Source: Poseidonibacter lekithochrous (lineage in GTDB: Bacteria > Campylobacterota > Campylobacteria > Campylobacterales > Arcobacteraceae). From it: DNA of 64,000 nucleotides. The position numbers and the translations under genes were made by a program. The notes under the pieces were generated by a model. It was not told the origin of the DNA. It searched no databases and worked only from the letters and a program-made list of their open reading frames with translations. Shown in pieces: positions 25,303-33,876 of this stretch; within the stretch, counting starts at the first letter, position 1; each line of letters begins with the position of its first letter. The stretch lies in the NCBI RefSeq assembly GCF_018861145.1, contig NZ_JAHKQT010000009.1, positions 62,001 to 126,000 of the forward strand, read 5' to 3'.

Positions 25303-27144
25303 TTAAAATGCACTAGTAGGGTCAACTTTATATACAGCTAACTCCTTACCATTAGTGTCCATAACATGTACAGCACAAGCGATACAAGGGTCAAAGCTAT
25401 GTATAGTCCTAATAATTTCTAGTGGTTCTTCAGGATTGGCAACTTTAGTTCCTATAAGCGATGCTTCATAGGCTCCAATTTCACCATTAGGTCCTCTTGG
25501 ACCTGCATTCCAAGTTGATGGAACAACCGCTTGAAAGTTAGATACTAATCCATCTTTAATAACAATCCAATGACCTAATGCTCCCCTAGGAGCTTCTGCC
25601 ATACCTCTACCTTTACAGTCTTTACTTACTTCATCAAAATCAAACTTTGTCCAAGTACTAAGGTCACCAGATGCAGCATTTTTTGCAAGTTCAGATGCCC
25701 AAACCTCCATACCATCAGCAATCATTTCTGTTTCAATAGCACGAGCTGCTGTTCTTCCAACAGTAGAAAAAAGTACGGTAATAGGTAAACCAGAACGTTT
25801 AAGGAAATTACCAACATACTTCTTAATATTTTTATCCCCTTTTACATATCCAATAACCATACGAGCTAAAGGTCCAACTTCTACTTTACGTCCATCATAA
25901 AGTGGAGATTTTATCCAAGAATATTTACCTTCAGTTTTTAAATAAGCATATCCATCATCTTTTTTATCAAGTCCTGTATATTCAGGAACAGTTGTTCCAA
26001 CATAAGGATGTTCTGGAGCACCAGTACCTTCAAACCACGAATGAGTAACATCTTCAGTAATTTTATCTTCGTCAAGTTCATATACTTTAGAGATATCTCC
26101 ATCAAGAACTACACCAGATGGTAAAAACAGTGCTGAGTTATAAAAACCAGTATCATCAAGTCTAAAATCACCATATGACATATAAGATAATAGTCCTCCA
26201 CCAGAACCACCAATACCTTTTCCTAGTGTACCTTTATGTTTAGTAGCGTGAAAAGATTGAGAAGAATCTGTTGCTTCTGGTGCATATGCTGTACCAGCCA
26301 TGTAAATATCAGGAAGGTATGCTCTTTTAACAAAATCTGTTGTTTCTCTTAATAACTCTTGAAAAAGTGCTATACGAGCAGGGTTTTGTATATCTTGAAC
26401 ACATGTAACTCCACCTACAACTATTGATTGAGGATGTGGTGATTTACCACCAAAAAGTGCATGCATTTTAGACATACGTCTTTGTACATCAAGTCCTTGA
26501 AGATAATGAGCCACACCAATAAGATTTTGTTCAGGTGTTAACTTATAGCCTTTATTTCCCCAATATCCATTTCCAAAGATACCTAAACGACCTTCTTTGG
26601 CAAATTTTACAATTCGGTCTTGTATATTTTTAAAGTCTGTAGCACCTGATATATAAGGTGTTGTTCCTGCTGCTTTCGCCCATTTTACAGCTTCTTTTGC
26701 AGTAGCTTCTGGATCTGCTTTAGTTGCAGATATAATATCAACAAAATCTAAAGCATGTAAATGATAAAAATGAACAAAGTGATCATGTACTTGAAGTGCA
26801 CCTTGAATAAGATTTCTTACAATACGAGCATTTTTTGGAATAGTTACATTAAATGCATCTTCAACAGCTTCAATAGATCTTTGGTAGTGAGTACCTGTAC
26901 AAACACCACAAATACGCATCGTCATTAAACCAACGTCTCTAGGATCTCTATTTTTTACAATAGTTTCAATCCCTCTAAACATTGTAGAAGAACTCCATGC
27001 ATCAGTAATAGTATTATCTTTATCGATTACTGCTTCAATTCTTAAATGCCCTTCAATTCTAGTAATTGGATCAACAATAATATGTTTATTACCGTTTACA
27101 TCTGTTTGATGGAAGTTACCATCTTTTCCATGTAATTTACTCAT
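25303..27144 (-). CDS. hydB: [NiFe] uptake hydrogenase large subunit HydB
   Basis: HydB is the catalytic subunit oxidising H2 at a Ni-Fe(CN)2CO centre. The first ligand pair is RICGVCTGTH (Cys79, Cys82). The second is DPCIACAVH (Cys587, Cys590), followed after His593 by a 20-residue tail that HydD should cut. Length 613 and the small-subunit partner fit the group 1 membrane-bound enzymes of Wolinella and Helicobacter. An AGGAGAAATAA site precedes the ATG, and the gene overlaps the end of hydA by 8 bases. Confidence 0.97.
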   Translation of the reverse strand: MSKLHGKDGNFHQTDVNGNKHIIVDPITRIEGHLRIEAVIDKDNTITDAWSSSTMFRGIETIVKNRDPRDVGLMTMRICGVCTGTHYQRSIEAVEDAFNVTIPKNARIVRNLIQGALQVHDHFVHFYHLHALDFVDIISATKADPEATAKEAVKWAKAAGTTPYISGATDFKNIQDRIVKFAKEGRLGIFGNGYWGNKGYKLTPEQNLIGVAHYLQGLDVQRRMSKMHALFGGKSPHPQSIVVGGVTCVQDIQNPARIALFQELLRETTDFVKRAYLPDIYMAGTAYAPEATDSSQSFHATKHKGTLGKGIGGSGGGLLSYMSYGDFRLDDTGFYNSALFLPSGVVLDGDISKVYELDEDKITEDVTHSWFEGTGAPEHPYVGTTVPEYTGLDKKDDGYAYLKTEGKYSWIKSPLYDGRKVEVGPLARMVIGYVKGDKNIKKYVGNFLKRSGLPITVLFSTVGRTAARAIETEMIADGMEVWASELAKNAASGDLSTWTKFDFDEVSKDCKGRGMAEAPRGALGHWIVIKDGLVSNFQAVVPSTWNAGPRGPNGEIGAYEASLIGTKVANPEEPLEIIRTIHSFDPCIACAVHVMDTNGKELAVYKVDPTSAF

Positions 27145-28378
27145 TTATTTCTCCTGCTTCTTTTTTCCCCGCAACTGCACTTGCTGCTGCATGTATAGCT
27201 ATACCAACACCAGCTGCTGTTAATAATCCAAGTCCAAATTCATCTACAGTTTTTTCAACTCCACCCGTTGGAGCTTTAATATTAGCGTTTGCCATTGGTC
27301 TTTCATACGCGTATTTATCCCAGAAATCTGGTTCAGAACATCCTATACAACCACGACCTACCCCAATTGGCCAATTGACACCTTCGTTATATCGAATAAT
27401 AGAACAGTTATTAAAAGTCATAGGACCTTTACACCCTACTTTATAAAGACAGAAGTTATTTTTAGCACCTTCATCTCCCCATTCCTCAACATACTCTCCT
27501 GCATCAAAGTGTGCACGTCTTTCACAGTTATCGTGAATTCTATATCCAAATGCAAATTTAGGACGTAAAAGTGAATCAAGTTCAGGAATTGAACCCGTAA
27601 GTACATAGTGTAAAATTACACCAACCATATTAGATGGGTTTGCAGGACAAGCTGGAATATTTATAAGTGGCTTACCTTTAACTACATCCATTACTCCAAC
27701 TGCATCAGTTGGGTTTGGTGCTGCAGCTGGAATACCACCATAAGTAGCACAAGAACCTACAGCAACAATTGCAGCTGCACCTTCTGAAGCTCTATGTAAA
27801 TGCTCAACAAAAGTTTCTCCTGTAGCACCAATAGTTCCATAATTTCCATTCATACCTAAAGGTACCGCACCTTCAACAAAAAGTAAATACTTACCTTTAA
27901 AGTGTTCCATTGCATCATTCATTTGTTTTTCAGCTTGATGACCAGAAGCAGCTTGAAGTGTTTCATGAAATTCTAAAGAAATAATATCTAAAATAATCTC
28001 ATCAATTTTTGGTCCATCAGAACGTAATAGTGCTTCTGAGTTACCTGCACAATCTTGAAGCTCTAACCAAATAACTGGCACCCTATTCATAAGTACGGCA
28101 GCTTCGGCTACAAGTGGTGTAAATGAAGCAGGAAGCATTAACATAGCTGTAGTTGCTGATGCCCATTTCAAGAAATCTCGTCGTTCAAGACCTTGTTCTT
28201 CTATACTCTCAGTAAAATCCATTCTATTATTAAGGGGAGCGAGTTTTTTTAAATCCTCAATCCTCTCTTGACAGGATGCATATAAATTTTCATAATAAGT
28301 ATCACCTTTATTTGTATCAACTTGTGCACTTTCAGCTGTAAAAAGTTTTTTGACAGATTCATCATTTGCTATATTCAT
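27137..28378 (-). CDS. hydA: [NiFe] uptake hydrogenase small subunit HydA with Tat signal
   Basis: The electron-transfer subunit carries three Fe-S clusters and the Tat signal that exports HydAB. The signal is unusual in lying inside the protein: residues 1-63 precede ERRDFLKWA (Arg66-Arg67) and its hydrophobic run to about 93. Cluster ligands are seen in LQDCAGNSE, GSCATYGG, PACPANP, NCERRAHF and RGCIGCSEPDF. A hydrophobic C-terminal helix (about 385-402) matches membrane-bound group 1 enzymes. The ribosome site AAAGGGGAAG is strong. The promoter region carries two TGAAT-N4-ATTCA boxes. It starts a transcript hydA-B-C-D-E-hypF-NAD(P)-binding gene of about 9.3 kb. Confidence 0.96.
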   Translation of the reverse strand: MNIANDESVKKLFTAESAQVDTNKGDTYYENLYASCQERIEDLKKLAPLNNRMDFTESIEEQGLERRDFLKWASATTAMLMLPASFTPLVAEAAVLMNRVPVIWLELQDCAGNSEALLRSDGPKIDEIILDIISLEFHETLQAASGHQAEKQMNDAMEHFKGKYLLFVEGAVPLGMNGNYGTIGATGETFVEHLHRASEGAAAIVAVGSCATYGGIPAAAPNPTDAVGVMDVVKGKPLINIPACPANPSNMVGVILHYVLTGSIPELDSLLRPKFAFGYRIHDNCERRAHFDAGEYVEEWGDEGAKNNFCLYKVGCKGPMTFNNCSIIRYNEGVNWPIGVGRGCIGCSEPDFWDKYAYERPMANANIKAPTGGVEKTVDEFGLGLLTAAGVGIAIHAAASAVAGKKEAGEINE

Positions 28379-28401
28379 TATCTTCCCCTTTTTTTAATCA
28401 A

Positions 28402-28433
28402 TTGAATACTCATTCAATTGAATAACCATTCAG
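28402..28433. promoter_or_regulatory. Two abutting TGAAT-N4-ATTCA operators in front of hydA
   Basis: Site one, 28402-28417, is TTGAAT-ACTC-ATTCAA, a perfect 6-4-6 inverted repeat. Site two, 28418-28433, is TTGAAT-AACC-ATTCAG and is perfect over the inner 14 bases. They sit 24-55 bases upstream of the hydA start codon, downstream of AT-rich -10 candidates (TACTAT/TATAAC on the minus strand), which fits repression. The form is typical of TetR-family operators, and a tetR gene lies 2.3 kb away. Confidence 0.65.
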
Positions 28434-28533
28434 TTATAGTATTTTATAATAACTTAAAGATACATTAATAATAATCACTTTTAATATTAAGTAATATTAC
28501 TTTAAATTATTGGGAATAATTAAGAGAAAGAGA

Positions 28534-29832
28534 TTAATGTGTTGTACATACAGAGCATACATCAAATGTACGGAAGATAAAAAGTGCTTCTTCTTTTGTA
28601 TTTCCAAGCATTGTTTTTTGAACAGGAGTTAATTTATTTTTAGAAGAACTTCCAATATTCCACTGAGTAGGAGTAATAATTTCATAATTTTTAATCATTC
28701 CTTTTTCTATAGTGATTTTATGGATTAAAGGTCCACGTGGTGCTTCAACTATACCTACTCCACTCGCAGTTATTTTTTCTATAGGCATAGGTTTATTGTA
28801 TGAATTCTCTGTAATAGAAACTGAACTCAACAGTTCATTAGCATATTTCATTAAATGTGCTAATTCATATATACGTGCAAGTACACGAGAATAAGCACTA
28901 TCTTTATATCGTCTATGAATATTTTTAATTAAAGGTATTTGTAAAGACATCATCCTAGACAAAGAACCAACTTCGTAATAATCATCTTTATACATGGCAT
29001 TTCTTGCATAAGTTTTTTCATTTGGAGAGTATGACTTTATTGTGCTTACATGCTTAACATCAACACTAAAAGGACGTGTTTGATTCATTTTAATAGGCTT
29101 AGAAAAAAGATGATTACCTAAAACTATAAATCTATCATAAGCTAATCCTTTTTCTTGCATGCCTAATTCCAGTAAATGTTCTACAATTTTGGATACATCA
29201 GCATTACCTAAAGATAGTTCTTTAGGTGTTTTATATGCTAAAAAATCATCTAAGTTAACACCCAAACTTTCTTTTTCAAAAAAATGTATAAGATCTTTAA
29301 GTAAGCCTTGTGCCTGCAAAATTTCTATATATGTTGGGTCAGAAGTGATTCCACCTGGAATCATATATGAAGAGTGAGGCCATTGTCCTCCAAGAAGTGC
29401 TATTGCCTTAGTGGCTAAACTAGCTCCATAGGCACCTTTTAAAGCACGACTTTCTTCATTAGACTTTCTTAATTTTGAAAGTTCTGGCATCAGTACCATA
29501 TATACCCATTTTAAATGGTTTTGGATAATCTCCATTACTAAAGTAAACTCTCGTATTTTTTTTGCTTTTGTACTTAATTGTACTTCATAACCAGCATTTT
29601 TATAGGCATCTTCAATAGCTCTTACACTTGCTAGTAAATGTGCATGTCCACATATTCCACATACACGAGGAGTTATTACCAATGCATCAAGAGCATCTTT
29701 TCCTTTTAAAATATTTTCAATACCACGAAAATGGGGAAATGCAATAGTAGAAAAACTAACTTTCTCATTTTTCATATCAAAATAAACAGAGGCTTCGCCT
29801 TCAATTTGATCAATCAGTTGTTTTGTAATCAA
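28534..29832 (-). CDS. Sensor-type [NiFe] hydrogenase large subunit (HupV/HoxC-like)
   Basis: A 432-residue catalytic-type subunit. Nickel ligands are intact: RVCGICGHAH (Cys58, Cys61) and FDVCSVCTTH (Cys426, Cys429). The protein ends exactly at His432, so there is no tail for a maturation protease, as in the H2-sensing HupV/HoxC proteins. Shortness (432 against about 600) also fits group 2 cytoplasmic enzymes. The start is a TTG with AAGGA upstream, overlapping the small subunit by 23 bases. It could be a true sensor or a cytoplasmic uptake enzyme of the group 2 type reported in Campylobacterota; the adjacent tetR favours sensing. Confidence 0.88.
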   Translation of the reverse strand: MITKQLIDQIEGEASVYFDMKNEKVSFSTIAFPHFRGIENILKGKDALDALVITPRVCGICGHAHLLASVRAIEDAYKNAGYEVQLSTKAKKIREFTLVMEIIQNHLKWVYMVLMPELSKLRKSNEESRALKGAYGASLATKAIALLGGQWPHSSYMIPGGITSDPTYIEILQAQGLLKDLIHFFEKESLGVNLDDFLAYKTPKELSLGNADVSKIVEHLLELGMQEKGLAYDRFIVLGNHLFSKPIKMNQTRPFSVDVKHVSTIKSYSPNEKTYARNAMYKDDYYEVGSLSRMMSLQIPLIKNIHRRYKDSAYSRVLARIYELAHLMKYANELLSSVSITENSYNKPMPIEKITASGVGIVEAPRGPLIHKITIEKGMIKNYEIITPTQWNIGSSSKNKLTPVQKTMLGNTKEEALFIFRTFDVCSVCTTH

Positions 29833-30715
29833 TAAGTTTTCCTTCTAATCTTTTAATACTAAATGTTTTTGTTATCCCTGTAACAGTTAAATATGCTCGT
29901 TTAGGTACGCCAAGAGGCACATCTTGAGGTATTGACATATTTGTTTTTGTACTGTAAAGGTTTGATCTTGGAAAATCAGGTTCTGTACAACCAAAACATG
30001 GCGTTCCAACACGTGTTTTAGAACTAACTTCATTCCAGAGAATTTTATTACAAGAAGCATGTGTCATAGGACCACGGCATCCTTGTTCGTAAAACATGCA
30101 ACCTTCTTTTTCACCAAAACTTTTTGTATCAATTTTCCATTCAAAGTATTCATTTCTTGTACATCCATGATGAGCAAGGTTACTATACAATTCTAAAGGT
30201 CTATGAAGTTCATCAAGTAGTACTTCTCTTTTACTTATAATCATATTTAATGTATAACTAAGCCATTCAGGATGAATTGGACATCCTGAGAGATTAATCA
30301 CTTTAGTTTTAGAATTAAGTAATGGTCCATATTCTTCTTCTTCATTAAATATAAGCCCACTATTACGTTCAGGAGCAGAAGCCTTAAATATTCCACCAAA
30401 ACTTGCACAACTCCCTAAAGCAATAACATATTTTGCGTTTTTTGAATAATATTTCAAAATATCTTTAACTAATACATCATTTCTTTTTAAAAGAGGATCA
30501 TATGCTCCTTCAAAAATTAGCACATCGCATGAAGTTTCTAACAAAGTAATTTCTTCAAGGGTATTGGAACATTCCAAAGAAGGATGATACACCATATCAA
30601 TATTACTAAGTAATGATGGAAGTGATGGTAAGTTTAAAAAAGAATGTATATTTGCATTACAAGTAACCCCTTGTATCCAAATAAGACGAAGTTTAGTTTC
30701 GAGATTTAAGGGCAT
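29810..30715 (-). CDS. Sensor-type [NiFe] hydrogenase small subunit (HupU/HoxB-like)
   Basis: A 301-residue Fe-S subunit with no Tat signal, hence cytoplasmic. Cluster ligand regions are GVTCNANIHS, ECSNTLEE, GSCASFGG, SGCPIHPEW, HHGCTRNEYF, GCMFYEQGCRG and TPCFGCTEPDF. It overlaps the tetR gene by 23 bases and the large subunit by 23 bases, which is tight coupling of the regulator and both hydrogenase subunits. No kinase gene of the HoxJ/HupT type accompanies it. Confidence 0.88.
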   Translation of the reverse strand: MPLNLETKLRLIWIQGVTCNANIHSFLNLPSLPSLLSNIDMVYHPSLECSNTLEEITLLETSCDVLIFEGAYDPLLKRNDVLVKDILKYYSKNAKYVIALGSCASFGGIFKASAPERNSGLIFNEEEEYGPLLNSKTKVINLSGCPIHPEWLSYTLNMIISKREVLLDELHRPLELYSNLAHHGCTRNEYFEWKIDTKSFGEKEGCMFYEQGCRGPMTHASCNKILWNEVSSKTRVGTPCFGCTEPDFPRSNLYSTKTNMSIPQDVPLGVPKRAYLTVTGITKTFSIKRLEGKLIDYKTTD

Positions 30716-31289
30716 TAAAAATGTTTTCAGAAATATTTTTTTTATATTCGTTTAAAGATTCAGGTAAAATTTCTTCGCCATGTAAAAAAGCCATACCACC
30801 TAAGTAACCCATAAAAAGTCCAAAAGCACTAAAGAAATCTTGGTTATGTAACTTACCACATTCAACTCCTTCATCAAAAAAGATCATCATTTCAGTAACA
30901 AAAGAAGAAACGCAAATCATTCCCTTACATTCTTCTCCAAAAATTTCACGATTTGATAAATAAACTCGTAGAAAATATTCTATCATTTCAGGTTTTTCTT
31001 CAACCATATCAAAATACATTGAAACAATTTTTGAAATCTTTTCTTCCGTACTTATATCTTCTTCATTGATCTTTCTAATTCGTTTACCAAGGTATTCAGA
31101 GATAAATAAAACAAGTTCTTTTGCTAGTAAATCTTTTGACGTGAAATAATTATAAAAACTTCCAACACTCATTCCAACATTTTTAGCAATATCAGGGATA
31201 GTTGTCGTATAAAAACCTTTTTGCGAAAATAATTTCAATGCAGATAAAACTATAATACTTTTTCGTTCTTCTTTTGTAATTCTTGCCAT
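30693..31289 (-). CDS. TetR-family transcriptional regulator of the hydrogenase genes
   Basis: A 198-residue regulator. The N-terminal helix-turn-helix (about 8-52) shows the TetR pattern ALKLFSQKGFYTTTIPDIA...GVSVGSFYNYFTSK; the C-terminal part is an all-helical ligand domain containing Cys119 and Cys125. The DNA motif TGAAT-N4-ATTCA upstream of hydA and hyp is a suitable TetR operator. It is the first gene of an operon with the sensor-type hydrogenase and has TATAAT on the minus strand about 50 bases upstream. How H2 status reaches it (protein contact, redox at the cysteines, or a ligand) is unknown. Confidence 0.88.
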   Translation of the reverse strand: MARITKEERKSIIVLSALKLFSQKGFYTTTIPDIAKNVGMSVGSFYNYFTSKDLLAKELVLFISEYLGKRIRKINEEDISTEEKISKIVSMYFDMVEEKPEMIEYFLRVYLSNREIFGEECKGMICVSSFVTEMMIFFDEGVECGKLHNQDFFSAFGLFMGYLGGMAFLHGEEILPESLNEYKKNISENIFNALKSRN

Positions 31290-31458
31290 ATAAACTCGTT
31301 TCTTATAATTATTTAATTTTTTTATTATAGCATATAATAGAAAAAAAATTGAATGCCTAAAGTATAAGTTTTCTAAGAAACAAATATTAAACTTAAGTTC
31401 TTTTAAATGTTATTTTTAAAGTTTAAAAAGATGAATAAAAAGATATTTTTGTAAAAAT

Positions 31459-31481
31459 CATAAAACTCTGAATAGTCTCTT
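31459..31481 (-). repeat. Inverted third copy of the AAGAGACT repeat near the right edge of the hydrogenase island
   Basis: Read on the minus strand, 31481-31459 matches 17090-17112 at 21 of 23 positions and 8502-8524 more loosely. It lies in the 224-base gap between the tetR gene and the hybrid kinase, where the kinase transcript ends. In this AT-rich sequence a match of this size could be chance, so I rate it low. Confidence 0.3.
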
Positions 31482-31513
31482 TTTTAGACAAGAGCTTTTT
31501 TTGATTACAAAAT

Positions 31514-33802
31514 TTATATATTTATTGCACTCTTACAAAGAATTATTATCTCATGATATTTAAACTCTTCTATTTTAGTTTTTATATCTTGTATAAACTC
31601 TTTTTCTAAGTTTGTATTATTTAATAGCTCATAAATCTTTTCATTATCCATGTTATTACAGTAAAGAATTAATTTTTCTAAAAGCTCTTTATCAATATTA
31701 CAGTAAATTATAGGAATATCTTTTTTTGTTTCTTTATCATATATCAAATCTGCATCTACATACTTTTGCAAAATTAGTAAAAGTTCACTCTCAACTATTG
31801 GTTTAGCCATAAAACCATCTGCACCATTATCTAAGGCATTTTTTCTATCTTCATTGAACACATTTGCAGAAACTACAACTATAGGTGTGTTTTTATCTTC
31901 TATTCTAATTCTTTTAATAGTTTCTATTCCATTTAATTTAGGCATTAAAATATCCATGAAAATCAAATCAATTTTTTCTTTTTTATAAATATCTAAGGCT
32001 TCTAAACCATCTTTAGCTTGAATAGTTTTAAAACCATAATAGTTTAATAATTCAACAAGTAGTTTTCTATTTTCATAAATATCATCCACAACTAAAATAG
32101 TTTTACTAAACTCTTTATTTTTAATTCCAAGTATTAAATTTTTATCTTTTATTGTCTGAATAAAATCTTTTGTAGCATTTTCATATGAAACACTAAAATA
32201 GAACTTACTTCCTTTTCCTTCTTGGCTTTTTGCATAAATGGTACCACCCATTAAACTAATAAGTTCACTAGTAATTGCTAAACCTAAACCTGTACCATTT
32301 TTATTGTAATCCTCTTGTTTAATTTGCTCAAAGGGTTTAAATATCTTTTTTAAATCTATATTATTTATACCAATTCCTGTATCGCTAACTTCAAAAAACA
32401 GTTTATTCATACTTTCATATATATATAAATTTATTTCACCTTTTTGTGTGAATTTTAAAGCATTACTTAAAAGATTAATTAGTATTTGTTTTAATCTTTG
32501 TCCATCTAAAGTAATATATCTAGGTAGATTTTCATCATATTTAATATTAAAACTTAAACCTTTTGATTTTGATCTAAATAAAAATAAAGCTTCTATTTCT
32601 TGTATAGTCTCATAAAGATCAATTGTTTTTGGAATAATTTCTATTTTTCCTGCTTCTATTTTTGATAACTCTAAAATCTCATTTATAATGTTTAGTAAAT
32701 AGTTTGCACTTTTTTTAACAGTTTGAAGATTGTCTTTTTCACTTGTATTAATATTGTTTGATTTAGAAAGTAGATTTGAAAAACCTAATATTGCATTTAA
32801 AGGAGTTCTTAACTCATGACTCATTCTTGCTAAAAATATTGACTTTGATTTATTTGCACTTTGGGCATCATTAATCGCAAGTTTGAGTTCTTTTTGACTG
32901 GCTATTAATTTTTGAGTGTTATCTTTAAATATTTTAACTGCTCCTATCATATCACCTACTTCATCTTGATAAGTACTTCTGTCTAAATCAACATCCATAT
33001 CATTTGATGAAAGTTTAAGCATCAAAATTCTTAATAAATCAATAGGATATACAATTCTAAAAAGAATAATAAAAGATGATAGTAAAAAGATAATTACTGA
33101 AAATAAAACAATAACATTTACATAAAACTCTAACTCTTTTACTTTTTCTTGTGATTCATCTACTGCTTTTTTAGTTCTTAATTCTAAGGCTTTGTAAAAT
33201 TTATCTAAAGGTTGCATTATTCTAATTTTTGCTTCATGATATTCATCTGAATGCATAAGTTCACGTGCTAGTTTAAAATCTGGCTTGTCTTTTATTGTAA
33301 ATTGCCCCTTTTCATCTTTGAAAATTCCTTTTACTGCATTCATTGCAATTAGTTCTAAAGAGGTTAAAGCATCAGACTCTTTTTGTGATTCAATAAGTAA
33401 AATAAGCTCTTCTTTTGAGAAGTTTGCTCTTTTCATAAGTTCACGAAGAGATACCTTTTCTCCTTCTAGTATTAGTTTTTTATCATCTAAAGTATAGAAA
33501 TCCCAGAATATCCCTTTATATCTTACAGGTCTTGGACTTACACCATTTCTAATATCAAGTACAGTGTTAAATTGCTTTTCAAACATAGGATTACCTGTAA
33601 TTACATAAGTTCGAGCCATTCTTGTTAAGTCATCACTGCTTTGTCTTAATTCTTGAACTAAAAGTAAAGAGTTATATTGCATTTGGTATGCATTTTCTAA
33701 TTTTAATGTAGCTTTTTGATATTTATTAACCACAACTGCAACAAAAATAAATGAAACTGTATTTAAAATAAACAGAAACATAAAAAGTTTCTTCAAATTC
33801 AC
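31514..33802 (-). CDS. Hybrid sensor histidine kinase with receiver domain
   Basis: A 762-residue membrane kinase. Membrane helices at about 7-28 and 226-250 enclose a periplasmic helical sensor. A HAMP-like region follows, then HisKA with MSHELRTPLNAILGF near 330. The ATPase N box is LINLLSNALKFT and G boxes are DTGIGI and GTGLGL. A receiver domain spans about 567-685 (ILVVDDIYENRK, phospho-acceptor Asp in LIFMDILMPKLNG). The last 70 residues do not look like a clear HPt domain. The start is a GTG with AAGGAAATAGC upstream. It is divergent from the two-component genes at 33877-35574 and may feed them. Confidence 0.92.
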   Translation of the reverse strand: MNLKKLFMFLFILNTVSFIFVAVVVNKYQKATLKLENAYQMQYNSLLLVQELRQSSDDLTRMARTYVITGNPMFEKQFNTVLDIRNGVSPRPVRYKGIFWDFYTLDDKKLILEGEKVSLRELMKRANFSKEELILLIESQKESDALTSLELIAMNAVKGIFKDEKGQFTIKDKPDFKLARELMHSDEYHEAKIRIMQPLDKFYKALELRTKKAVDESQEKVKELEFYVNVIVLFSVIIFLLSSFIILFRIVYPIDLLRILMLKLSSNDMDVDLDRSTYQDEVGDMIGAVKIFKDNTQKLIASQKELKLAINDAQSANKSKSIFLARMSHELRTPLNAILGFSNLLSKSNNINTSEKDNLQTVKKSANYLLNIINEILELSKIEAGKIEIIPKTIDLYETIQEIEALFLFRSKSKGLSFNIKYDENLPRYITLDGQRLKQILINLLSNALKFTQKGEINLYIYESMNKLFFEVSDTGIGINNIDLKKIFKPFEQIKQEDYNKNGTGLGLAITSELISLMGGTIYAKSQEGKGSKFYFSVSYENATKDFIQTIKDKNLILGIKNKEFSKTILVVDDIYENRKLLVELLNYYGFKTIQAKDGLEALDIYKKEKIDLIFMDILMPKLNGIETIKRIRIEDKNTPIVVVSANVFNEDRKNALDNGADGFMAKPIVESELLLILQKYVDADLIYDKETKKDIPIIYCNIDKELLEKLILYCNNMDNEKIYELLNNTNLEKEFIQDIKTKIEEFKYHEIIILCKSAINI

Positions 33803-33876
33803 GCTATTTCCTTATATCTATCTTATTAAATTTTACTTATAATTTTAACAATAAAAAACAATCAAGAGAAGTTAAA

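Noticed and set aside
31464-31500. Hairpin-like CTCTT...AAGAG followed by a T run as a terminator.
   Set aside because: The T run follows on the plus strand, but the genes on both sides are on the minus strand; the stem is only 5 bp.
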